Shown piece after piece: positions 14,724-21,324 of a stretch of 21,324 nucleotides of DNA. This DNA is from Spirochaetales bacterium (GTDB lineage Bacteria > Spirochaetota > Spirochaetia > Sphaerochaetales > Sphaerochaetaceae), in contig JALFRH010000125.1 in assembly GCA_022785155.1 (NCBI GenBank), forward strand, positions 1 through 21,324, in the 5' to 3' direction. Every line of letters starts with the position of its first letter. Position 1 is the first letter of the stretch. The translations under genes and the position numbers were made by a program. Under the pieces are notes generated by a model. The model was not told the DNA's origin, did no database searches, and saw nothing but the letters and a program-made list of their open reading frames with translations.

Positions 14724-17430
14724 CGAATTCCAATGTCCTCTTTACTTCTTCGGTCTCAACGACTTCAAGGATATCGCCTACCTGGAGATCCTGCCAGTTT
14801 TCAAGTCCTACACCACATTCAAAGCCTTCAAGAACATCCTTTGCGTCATCCTTGAATCTCTTGAGGGAAGAGATCTTAATGAGAGACTGGCTGATCTGGA
14901 TGTTGTCTCTGATTACGCGGACAAGGCTGTTACGCTTGATCTTACCCTCAGTGACCATACATCCGGCAATAATACCGACCTTAGGAACTTTGAAGGTATC
15001 TCTGACTTCAACCTTACCGATTTCGACTTCTCTGGTTTCAGGTGACAACATACCCTCCATGGCAGCCTTGATATCGTCGACAACATCATAGATGATATTG
15101 TATTTCTTGATCTCCACCTTCTCCTCGTTGGCCAAAGCCTGAGCTCTTGGAGTTGGTCTGACGTTGAATCCGATTACGACTGCATTGGATGCAGAAGCCA
15201 AGGTTATATCGCTTTCAATAATGGCACCGGCACTTGCTCTGATGACATTAAGCTTGATTTCAGAGGTGCTGAGCTTCTCAAGGACGCCTGTGAGGGCCTC
15301 GACGGAACCCTGAACGTCACCCTTGATGATGACATTGAAGTCTGTGACCTGGCCTTCCTTGATCTTCTCGTTGAGATTTTCAAGTGTAACCTTATTTCTG
15401 CTGCTGTTTTCACCGAGTCTTTCAAGTTCCTGACGCTTGGCTGCAATGCTTCTTGCAGTCTTCTCGTCCTCTGTGACCTGGAAGGGGTCTCCAGCCGATG
15501 GAATATTTGATAGACCGATGATTTCAACAGGAGTTGAAGGACCAGCTTCTGTGATCTTTCTTCCCTTGTCATCAAACATGGCTCTTACTCTACCGGAGTA
15601 TATACCTGCTACATAGTAGTCGCCCTGATGGAGTGTACCCTTCTGTACGATGACAGTTGCAACGGTACCTCTACCTTGGTCGATTCTGGATTCAAGTACC
15701 TTACCTACAGCCCTACAGTTAGGATTAGCCTTCAACTCCAACATTTCAGCCTGAAGAAGGATTGTATCCAAGAGATCGTCAATACCGATCTTCTTCAAAG
15801 CTGAGATTTCGCAGTAGAGAGTCTGTCCACCCCATTCTTCAGGCATGAGGCCCAAATCTGAAAGCTGCTGTTTAACCCTGTCAGGATTAGCTTCTGGAAG
15901 ATCACACTTATTAATTGCAACAATGATTGGAACCTTTGCCGCCTTTGCGTGGTCTATGGCTTCCCTTGTCTGAGGCATGACTCCATCGTTGGCTGCAACG
16001 ACAAGTACTACGATATCCGTCACCTGGGCTCCTCTTGCCCTCATCATGCTGAATGCGGCATGACCCGGAGTATCAAGGAAAACGATTTCACCCTTATTTG
16101 GTACGCTTACTTTATAAGCGCCGATATGCTGTGTGATTCCACCGTACTCACCAGCAACGACGTTGGTGCTTCTGATGGCATCCAAGGTCTTTGTCTTACC
16201 ATGGTCGACGTGTCCCATGACTGTGACAATAGGTGGTCTGGGAACCATATCCTCTTCCCTATCTTCTTCCTGCTCGATGACAGTTTCATCATAGAGGGAG
16301 ACAAGGTGTACGGAACAACCATACTCAGATGCGATGATTTCAGCTGTTTCATGGTCGATCTGCTGGTTGATGGTAACCATCATGCCCATCTTGAAGAGCT
16401 TGGAGATGATATCGGAAGCCTTGAGATTCATCTTCTTGGCCAAGTCAGCCACAGTGATGTTCTCCATGATATCGATACTCTCAGGAACAGCGGCAAGCTT
16501 GAGCTCCATGACCTTCTTCTTCTGCTGAAGTGCAAAGTCAAGCTCTTCATCTTTCTGCCATCTATTATCTTTATCCTTTCTCTTGTTGGCATTGGCACCG
16601 GTCTTTCTTGCACCGTTTTTCTGGTTAAGTTCCATTGGAGCTGGAGCTACGCTCTGACTTCTAGGACCAGAGGAGAAACGGGAAGGACCATTCTGCGGTC
16701 TGTTGTTTCCCTGGCGCTGGAAAGAGTTGTTCTGACCAGGACGTGATGGAGGAGTATAGCTTCTGCCACCGCTCTGACGCTGATAAGAGTTCTGGCCGTC
16801 CTTCTGGTTCTGTCCGTCCCTGTTCTGCCAGTTGTTTCTTTCACCGTTCTGTCTTAAGTTCCCCTGTCTCTGACCATAGTTTTTCTGGCCGGTTGGTCTT
16901 CCACCCACAATACCCTGTACCCTTGGCTTATTAGACTGAGGTTCAGGTGTTGGAGCTGTTTCAGCAGCCCTGATGATTACAGGTCCATTATGTATAGTGG
17001 ACTGTATCCTGGTGTTGACATTGTGAGTTGTACTTCCCATGAAGCTCTTACCATCGATAACTTCTCTCTTAGCTTCTTTTGGCGGTTCAGTCTTTGGTTT
17101 CTGTCCAGCCACATAAGGTTTTTCACCAGGTCTCTGAGGTCTCTGCTGACCCTGGATTCTTGGATTACCTGAAAGAGGAGGACGATCCTGAGGCTGACGG
17201 TCTTTGGTACTTTCCACAATGGGAGAAAGAGGTTTCTTAGGTTCTTCCTGCTCCTTTTCCTGCTGGGGTGTTTCCTTTACTTTGACGACCTGCTTTGGTT
17301 TTACAGGTGTCTTAAGCTTGACAACAACCTTTTTCTTTTCAACAACTTCTTCCGGAGCCTTTTTCACTGGTTCCGGAGAAACTGACTTTTTGATGATGTT
17401 TACCTTGATGTTCTTATTATCTTCTGCCAT
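14716..17430 (-). CDS. infB: Translation initiation factor IF-2
   Basis: IF-2 is the GTPase that places initiator tRNA on the 30S subunit and promotes subunit joining. The 904 residues comprise a long disordered N-terminal region (about 1-300, first Lys/Val/Pro-rich, then Gln/Asn/Arg/Gly/Pro-rich), an IF2N helical module (about 318-370), and the GTPase domain. The GTPase has G1 Gly406-His-Val-Asp-His-Gly-Lys-Thr413, G3 Asp453-Thr-Pro-Gly-His457 and G4 Asn507-Lys-Cys-Asp510. Domains II, III and the C-terminal fMet-tRNA-binding domain follow. The start is preceded by AAAGG at 6 nt spacing and lies 20 nt after nusA. It overlaps rbfA by 8 nt. The low-complexity N-terminus is encoded in frame without stops. 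Confidence 0.99.
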   Translation of the reverse strand: MAEDNKNIKVNIIKKSVSPEPVKKAPEEVVEKKKVVVKLKTPVKPKQVVKVKETPQQEKEQEEPKKPLSPIVESTKDRQPQDRPPLSGNPRIQGQQRPQRPGEKPYVAGQKPKTEPPKEAKREVIDGKSFMGSTTHNVNTRIQSTIHNGPVIIRAAETAPTPEPQSNKPRVQGIVGGRPTGQKNYGQRQGNLRQNGERNNWQNRDGQNQKDGQNSYQRQSGGRSYTPPSRPGQNNSFQRQGNNRPQNGPSRFSSGPRSQSVAPAPMELNQKNGARKTGANANKRKDKDNRWQKDEELDFALQQKKKVMELKLAAVPESIDIMENITVADLAKKMNLKASDIISKLFKMGMMVTINQQIDHETAEIIASEYGCSVHLVSLYDETVIEQEEDREEDMVPRPPIVTVMGHVDHGKTKTLDAIRSTNVVAGEYGGITQHIGAYKVSVPNKGEIVFLDTPGHAAFSMMRARGAQVTDIVVLVVAANDGVMPQTREAIDHAKAAKVPIIVAINKCDLPEANPDRVKQQLSDLGLMPEEWGGQTLYCEISALKKIGIDDLLDTILLQAEMLELKANPNCRAVGKVLESRIDQGRGTVATVIVQKGTLHQGDYYVAGIYSGRVRAMFDDKGRKITEAGPSTPVEIIGLSNIPSAGDPFQVTEDEKTARSIAAKRQELERLGENSSRNKVTLENLNEKIKEGQVTDFNVIIKGDVQGSVEALTGVLEKLSTSEIKLNVIRASAGAIIESDITLASASNAVVIGFNVRPTPRAQALANEEKVEIKKYNIIYDVVDDIKAAMEGMLSPETREVEIGKVEVRDTFKVPKVGIIAGCMVTEGKIKRNSLVRVIRDNIQISQSLIKISSLKRFKDDAKDVLEGFECGVGLENWQDLQVGDILEVVETEEVKRTLEFDE

Positions 17431-17450
17431 ATGAACCTTTAAAAACTATA

Positions 17451-18989
17451 TCACTCAAACTCAAATTCTGCACCACAGTTTGGACAAGAAGTGCTTCCAG
17501 CAGGAACAATTTCATGACAAACAGGGCATTCGAAGGAGCCATCCCCCTCTTCTTCCTCTGTTACAATCTCTACGCTGCCTTTGACAGCCTCGATTTCTTC
17601 TGCTGAAATACCTCTTTCAAGCAACTCCTCATCTGTGTAATCGAAGAACTCTTCGATGGACCAAATATCTGCGTTATGAAGCTTCTTCACAAGATGTGGA
17701 TCCAGACCGATATCTGAGATTGGCGTTTCACCTTCAGCAATACCGATTTCCTCGTTGGTAAGAGTCTTGACCGCCTCTTCCTTCTCCTCCACATTCTCCA
17801 ATGGTGCTTCATTATCCTTAAAGAGAGAACCGACTGTTTCATGGATAAGCTGTGTCTGATCCATTTCATTGAACTGGCTCTTTGTCTTTACATCGATGAC
17901 CCAGTCACAAAGAGTCTTGGCAAGCTTGACGTTGACACCATTCTGTCCGATAGCCAAGCCCTGGTCCTTATCGTCCACAATAGCAACTGCATATTTTGAT
18001 ACAGGGTCGATCTCCACGACTCTCTGTACCTGGGCAGGAGTAAGTGCATTGGCAATAAGGACGATTGGATCTTCGTCGTATCTTACGACATCGATCTTTT
18101 CACCTGCAATTTCGTTGGTGATCGTCTGGATCTTGCATCCAGCCTTACCTACTGTAGCTCCTACTGGATCTGTATCGCTCTTCTTTGTATCTACAGCAAC
18201 CTTGGTTCTTACGCCGACCTGTCTTGCAATGGACTTGATGACTACTGTGCCGTTATCGATTTCTTCCCTAAGCTGAGCTTCCAAAAGACATTTGACGAAT
18301 TCCTTACAGCTTCTGGAGAGGCTGATTTTGACTCCTCTCTTCTTTTTCTTTGTCTTACCTGTCTTTGTATCTCTTGTAATGACCTCATCTCCCCTGTCGA
18401 CTTTTTCAACAAAGAATCTGAGAGTATCCCCCATGTCATAGGTCTCTCTGGGAGACTGGCCACGAAGTGGGAAGACAGCAAGGTTTTCCTCACCGAAACC
18501 TACATCGACAAGCCAATCGGAGTTGTTCTTTCCAATCTTTTTGAGTTCACCTTTAACAAGGGTGAATTCCATGGACTTCGCCTTGATGAAGGTCTTGTCA
18601 TCCGTCATTTCCTTGGATACCTGCTGGCCTCTCTGCTTGGCTGACTGGACAGCAGAGTATTCGAAAGTCCTAGGATTGAGAGGAATCTCAAGAGTATCGC
18701 CAACCTCAACCTCATCACCGGCAAGAACTACAGCTTCGTCATAAGGAATCTCCGTCACTTCATTGAAGAAGTCCTCTTCTTCAACAACAGTCTTCTTGGA
18801 CAAAATATCCACATAGATTCTTGAAGAGTCCTTCTTCTTTGTGAAGAATTTGACTTCGGCGTTTTCATCTGTGCCGAACTTTCTCTTATATGCACTTTTG
18901 AGCATGTCGGTAATAATGGATTTAACCTCTTTGAGGCTCATATCCTTCTGCGCCATCATATCTCTAATGTCACTAGTAAGGTCAATCAT
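17451..18989 (-). CDS. nusA: Transcription factor NusA with a C-terminal zinc ribbon
   Basis: NusA binds RNA polymerase and modulates pausing, termination and antitermination. The 512 residues contain the N-terminal polymerase-binding domain (about 1-125), an S1 domain (about 130-205), KH1 with Val-Gly-Val-Arg-Thr-Lys-Val-Ala-Val and Asp-Pro-Val-Gly-Ala-Thr-Val-Gly (about 230-300), and KH2 with Leu-Ala-Ile-Gly-Gln-Asn-Gly-Val-Asn-Val (about 300-365). Then come an acidic linker, a helix-hairpin-helix-like segment, and a last 27-residue ribbon with Cys488-x2-Cys491 and Cys502-x2-Cys505. The E. coli protein has no such ribbon. The start at 18989 is fixed by GGGAGG (18996-19001) with 6 nt spacing; a start 13 codons upstream (19028) is open but lies inside rimP. 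The ATG overlaps the rimP stop by 8 nt (ATGATTGA). Confidence 0.98.
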   Translation of the reverse strand: MIDLTSDIRDMMAQKDMSLKEVKSIITDMLKSAYKRKFGTDENAEVKFFTKKKDSSRIYVDILSKKTVVEEEDFFNEVTEIPYDEAVVLAGDEVEVGDTLEIPLNPRTFEYSAVQSAKQRGQQVSKEMTDDKTFIKAKSMEFTLVKGELKKIGKNNSDWLVDVGFGEENLAVFPLRGQSPRETYDMGDTLRFFVEKVDRGDEVITRDTKTGKTKKKKRGVKISLSRSCKEFVKCLLEAQLREEIDNGTVVIKSIARQVGVRTKVAVDTKKSDTDPVGATVGKAGCKIQTITNEIAGEKIDVVRYDEDPIVLIANALTPAQVQRVVEIDPVSKYAVAIVDDKDQGLAIGQNGVNVKLAKTLCDWVIDVKTKSQFNEMDQTQLIHETVGSLFKDNEAPLENVEEKEEAVKTLTNEEIGIAEGETPISDIGLDPHLVKKLHNADIWSIEEFFDYTDEELLERGISAEEIEAVKGSVEIVTEEEEGDGSFECPVCHEIVPAGSTSCPNCGAEFEFE

Positions 18990-19476
18990 TCTTTTCCTCC
19001 CAAATACATTCAAGCTTAGCTTTTGCAATAGTATCGTAGTTTAGTTTTATAATTTCGCCACTTTCTTTCTTATCTTCGATGGTATAGGAAGTGAGGGTGA
19101 CGCTTTCATCGTCGGATGAATCGATCTTTCCCACTATATATGAAGAATAGAAAGTGGAGTACACTCTCACCGTCTTTCCCTTGAAGACTTCAAATTCATA
19201 GACGTCTTTAAGGTTTCTCTGGATTCCAGGGGAAGATACTTCAAGATTCAAATCTCTATCCTGGGAAAGAACCTGATACATAGGATAAATCACATTATAT
19301 GCCTTCTCCAGGTCATCAGTATTTATCTCCCCTTCCCTTTTGCTTAACACTACACGCATGTTGGTGCAGCCTTTATCCCTTGACTGTGTCACTTCGACAG
19401 TGTCCAGATCCAAGGTCTTGATACACTGAGCCACATTCTTAAAGAGCTCATTGGAACTTGCTTCTTTTGTAAGCAT
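18982..19476 (-). CDS. rimP: Ribosome maturation factor RimP
   Basis: RimP assists 30S subunit assembly. The 164-residue product shows the family hallmarks: Asp-Leu-Glu-Lys-Ala-Tyr-Asn (the acidic Asp-Leu/Cys segment), Leu-Asn-Leu-Glu-Val-Ser-Ser-Pro-Gly-Ile-Gln-Arg-Asn-Leu (the conserved Leu-Glu-Val-Ser-Ser-Pro-Gly motif), and a C-terminal SH3-like beta domain with Val-Gly-Lys-Ile-Asp. It directly precedes nusA as in most bacteria. The ATG is preceded by GGAGGGGT with tight spacing. It is the first gene of the superoperon, downstream of a candidate promoter and a leader hairpin, and overlaps nusA by 8 nt. Confidence 0.95.
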   Translation of the reverse strand: MLTKEASSNELFKNVAQCIKTLDLDTVEVTQSRDKGCTNMRVVLSKREGEINTDDLEKAYNVIYPMYQVLSQDRDLNLEVSSPGIQRNLKDVYEFEVFKGKTVRVYSTFYSSYIVGKIDSSDDESVTLTSYTIEDKKESGEIIKLNYDTIAKAKLECIWEEKND

Positions 19477-19493
19477 ACCCCTCCATCATAAAC

Positions 19494-19520
19494 AAAGGGA
19501 CTCGGCAAGCCGGTCCCTTT
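19494..19520 (-). promoter_or_regulatory. Leader hairpin upstream of rimP (possible attenuator)
   Basis: AAAGGGAC-T-CGGC (19494-19506) pairs with GCCGGTCCCTTT (19509-19520), giving 12 bp with one bulged T. Read on the minus strand the stem ends in CCCTTT and continues TTTGTTTAT-like, close to an intrinsic terminator, but the rimP ribosome binding site starts only about 10 nt further on. It lies between the candidate promoter (-10 at 19546-19551) and rimP, so it can be either the terminator of the upstream sulfatase unit or an attenuator of the rimP-nusA operon. NusA is a plausible effector; that is inference. Confidence 0.55.
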
Positions 19521-19545
19521 AAATCACTTTAATGAAACTAATGAT

Positions 19546-19574
19546 ATTTAAGCCTCAATCCAAGTGTATGTCAA
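19546..19574 (-). promoter_or_regulatory. Candidate promoter of the rimP-nusA-infB superoperon
   Basis: On the minus strand a perfect TTGACA -35 box (19574-19569) is followed after 17 nt by TTAAAT (19551-19546; 4 of 6 matches to TATAAT). A start near 19539 would give a leader of about 60 nt that contains the hairpin at 19494-19520. The rest of the 19477-19662 gap is AT-rich with no open reading frame. A weak GTAT/ATAC stem next to six T on the minus strand (19629-19650) might end the sulfatase transcript. Confidence 0.55.
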
Positions 19575-19662
19575 TAGATGGAGAAGAAATATAATGTACT
19601 TTTTTATGCAAAAAATTCATGAAGAAGTAAAAAAGGAGAGTATGAAATACCATCTATTTTAT

Positions 19663-21117
19663 TTATGCATTCTTCCCTTTGTTGGAATAACCCTTGGGCT
19701 GAGGCCAATGGTATCCTCTTTGGTTATATAGGCCGAAATCGGGGTTAGGCTGGAATTCCGCCGGTGCTTCGACACCTACTAGTCTTCCATCCTTGATCCA
19801 ATCCAGGTCAGAACCATAGAGCTCAGTAATAAGGGTCTTCTCCATTGATTCAAGAATAGGTTTATATTCATCTGTTCCTGATAGATCATGGGTTTCATGA
19901 GGGTCATTTACCATATCAAAAAGCTGCTTTACATTTCCTGTCGGATAGTAGATAAGCTTGTATCTTTCATTCCTTATCATACGTGTAGCTTTTTCTCCGT
20001 TGCTTACTTCCCCGTAGATATATTCTCTCTTATTGGAACTGAAGAGAGGAAATCCATCTACATGATCAGGAATAGAGATGCCGCACATGTCAAGTAAGGT
20101 AGGCATTACATCAGACATTGTTGCAAGCTTATCTTCATACCCCTTTCCTCTATATTCCAACGCAGGTTTTCCTGTAATGATCAAAGGAATCCTTGCTGAA
20201 TTATCATACATAAGGCGTTTGGCCACCATATTATGGTCAAAGAGCATATCTCCATGGTCTGATAGGAATACGATGATAGTATCATCAAGGAGGTTGCACT
20301 CTCTCAGTGTACCGATAAGCAGCCTTATCTCATAGTCGATCTGAGTGCATTGAGCATAGAAGGCCTTACGAGCCCTTATGGCTTCTTCCTTTGAATACTG
20401 GCTTCCAGGGTATCTCAATGCCTTGAGGATGTAACAATCGGGCCAATCGTCTCCATAGGGCTCCTGAAGTTCCTTGTCCTTATACATATCAAGATAAACC
20501 TGAAGAGGAACAAGAGGAGGATGTGGAGCCATATAGGAGCAATAGAAGAAAGCTGGACGGGTGGGATCCTTTCTCTTGATCATCTTCATCATATTCCTGG
20601 TGACCCAAGAAGTTGGATGGAGTTCATCATCCAAGTGCCAAGGACGGGTAAGGTAGTTGTTGTTTCCCATGCTGTGCATGAATTCCTCCCCTACGTGGCC
20701 CTTTTCACCCAGCCAAATCTGATAATCGTCTGTTTCACCAAACTCATATCTACCTTCTTCAGCAAGAATTACATCATCAAAACCTATTCTATTCCTTTGA
20801 GGATACACATGTAGTTTTCCTACAGCATATGCTTGATATCCATCATTTCTGAAGCACTGGGCCAAGGTTGTGACATCAGGCATCTCCATGCTTTCTGAAT
20901 ATACACGATCCTTATGGTGACGAGGTACAAGGCCTGTCATAAGTGTCCTTCTTGCAGGAATACATACAGGACACTCACTGTAGCAGTTCCTGAATTCAAT
21001 TCCGTTTTCAGCAAGATAATCCAAGGTCGGAGTATATACATCACAGCCACAGTGTCTGAAATATGAACCAGCCCAATGATCTGTACAGATCATAAGGACA
21101 TTCTTCTTTTTACCCAT
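19663..21117 (-). CDS. Cytosolic type I (formylglycine) sulfatase
   Basis: This is an alkaline-phosphatase-superfamily sulfatase of 484 residues. The signature is Cys52-Ile-Pro-Ala-Arg56 followed by Arg-Thr-Leu-Met-Thr-Gly; the Cys is the residue converted to formylglycine. Metal-site residues are visible as Thr-Asp13-His14 near the N-terminus and Ser-Asp-His-Gly-Asp near residue 284. No signal peptide is present (it opens Met-Gly-Lys-Lys-Lys), so the enzyme acts in the cytoplasm on an imported sulfate ester, or possibly a phosphonate or phosphate ester, since related hydrolases share this fold. A Cys-type site in an anaerobe would need an anSME radical-SAM maturase, which is not in the window. 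It starts 3 nt after the TRAP permease stop, with GAGG inside the permease end, so the two are cotranscribed. The substrate is unknown. Confidence 0.9.
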   Translation of the reverse strand: MGKKKNVLMICTDHWAGSYFRHCGCDVYTPTLDYLAENGIEFRNCYSECPVCIPARRTLMTGLVPRHHKDRVYSESMEMPDVTTLAQCFRNDGYQAYAVGKLHVYPQRNRIGFDDVILAEEGRYEFGETDDYQIWLGEKGHVGEEFMHSMGNNNYLTRPWHLDDELHPTSWVTRNMMKMIKRKDPTRPAFFYCSYMAPHPPLVPLQVYLDMYKDKELQEPYGDDWPDCYILKALRYPGSQYSKEEAIRARKAFYAQCTQIDYEIRLLIGTLRECNLLDDTIIVFLSDHGDMLFDHNMVAKRLMYDNSARIPLIITGKPALEYRGKGYEDKLATMSDVMPTLLDMCGISIPDHVDGFPLFSSNKREYIYGEVSNGEKATRMIRNERYKLIYYPTGNVKQLFDMVNDPHETHDLSGTDEYKPILESMEKTLITELYGSDLDWIKDGRLVGVEAPAEFQPNPDFGLYNQRGYHWPQPKGYSNKGKNA

Positions 21118-21120
21118 CGT

Positions 21121-21324
21121 TTACCTCACAAGTCCCAGCATTCTCGGTATTCCAAGAGAGAGCTCAGGTATGAATGATATCATAATCAGGACTACAAGCA
21201 TAACAACAATAAAAGGTAAAGTATGTTTTGTGAGTTTTTCTATGGATATACCTGATATTCCTGAACCGACGAAAAGCACTCCTCCTACAGGTGGTGTCAA
21301 CAAACCGATACCACAGTTTAGGAT
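21121..21324 (-). CDS. TRAP transporter large permease subunit, DctM family (C-terminal fragment)
   Basis: The reading frame is open to the window edge and ends with TAA at 21121, giving the last 67 residues of a DctM-type large permease. It includes the conserved Gly-Ile-Gly-Leu-Leu-Thr-Pro-Pro-Val-Gly-Gly segment and two final hydrophobic helices ending Leu-Gly-Leu-Val-Arg. A TTG at 21303 is not a real start, because the frame continues upstream with family-like sequence. TRAP permeases import carboxylate- or uronate-type solutes using a periplasmic binding protein and the Na+/H+ gradient. The binding protein and small subunit would be expected beyond the window. It is tightly linked to the sulfatase downstream. 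Confidence 0.9.
   Translation of the reverse strand: MLNCGIGLLTPPVGGVLFVGSGISGISIEKLTKHTLPFIVVMLVVLIMISFIPELSLGIPRMLGLVR

Noticed and set aside
15949..16746. A 265-codon plus-strand open frame antisense to infB
   Set aside because: infB on the other strand carries every IF-2 motif through this stretch. The antisense translation has no recognisable domain and is a reading-frame shadow.
18990..19028. Upstream nusA start adding 13 residues
   Set aside because: It lies within rimP without a good ribosome binding site, whereas the ATG at 18989 has GGGAGG at ideal distance and matches the family N-terminus.
19477..19662. A tRNA or other structured RNA gene upstream of rimP, as with metY in E. coli
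   Set aside because: The only stable structure is one short hairpin. There is no cloverleaf, anticodon arm or CCA end.
1..21324. Mobile element, prophage, CRISPR array or defence island
   Set aside because: No transposase, integrase, phage or Cas-like protein, no repeat array and no flanking direct repeats were seen. Essentially every stretch is accounted for by housekeeping genes and the TRAP-sulfatase unit.

Overview
The window looks like chromosomal core DNA from a spirochaete. The best single clue is the 906-residue GreA-type protein: a normal-sized Gre factor carried at the end of a roughly 750-residue extension, an architecture I know from Borrelia and Treponema. The order nusA-infB-rbfA-truB-(ribF)-rpsO-pnp-(dut)-lptF-lptG-tgt also matches the spirochaete arrangement as I remember it from Borrelia and Treponema genomes. 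The moderate G+C (judged by eye, not counted) and a TRAP transporter with a cytosolic sulfatase would suit an anaerobic, carbohydrate-using member of the Sphaerochaetaceae/Treponemataceae side. The family assignment is inference.

Layout, reading right to left because almost everything is on the minus strand. (1) 21324-19663: the C-terminal end of a TRAP transporter large subunit, followed 3 nt later by a cytosolic Cys-type sulfatase; this is an accessory catabolic unit. (2) 19574-6171: a long housekeeping superoperon, rimP-nusA-infB-rbfA-truB-ribF-rpsO-pnp-dut-lptF-lptG-tgt. It has a candidate promoter with a perfect TTGACA -35 box just upstream, a strong hairpin in the short leader, overlaps of 1-11 nt at nine of its eleven junctions, a stable hairpin in the rpsO-pnp gap, and a hairpin terminator after tgt. 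(3) 3327-6170: the only plus-strand gene, the long greA, with its own extended -10 promoter candidate and a leader hairpin. It converges on tgt and shares a bidirectional terminator with it. (4) 3281-1: a second minus-strand operon diverging from greA, rpe-dtd-recA-scpA-scpB, with scpB cut off by the window edge after seven codons.

Functionally, the superoperon joins ribosome maturation (RimP, RbfA), transcription elongation (NusA), initiation (IF-2), RNA modification (TruB, Tgt), RNA decay (PNPase), nucleotide hygiene (Dut), flavin cofactor synthesis (RibF) and an envelope lipid exporter pair (LptF/LptG). The left operon links chromosome segregation (ScpA/ScpB) with recombination (RecA).

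I found no mobile element, CRISPR array, tRNA, rRNA or prophage. The window is mostly ordinary core genome. The points that deserve a second look are domain-level oddities (a zinc ribbon at the end of NusA, a shortened RibF kinase domain, the giant GreA extension with a possible Tudor-like module) and RNA-leader structures.
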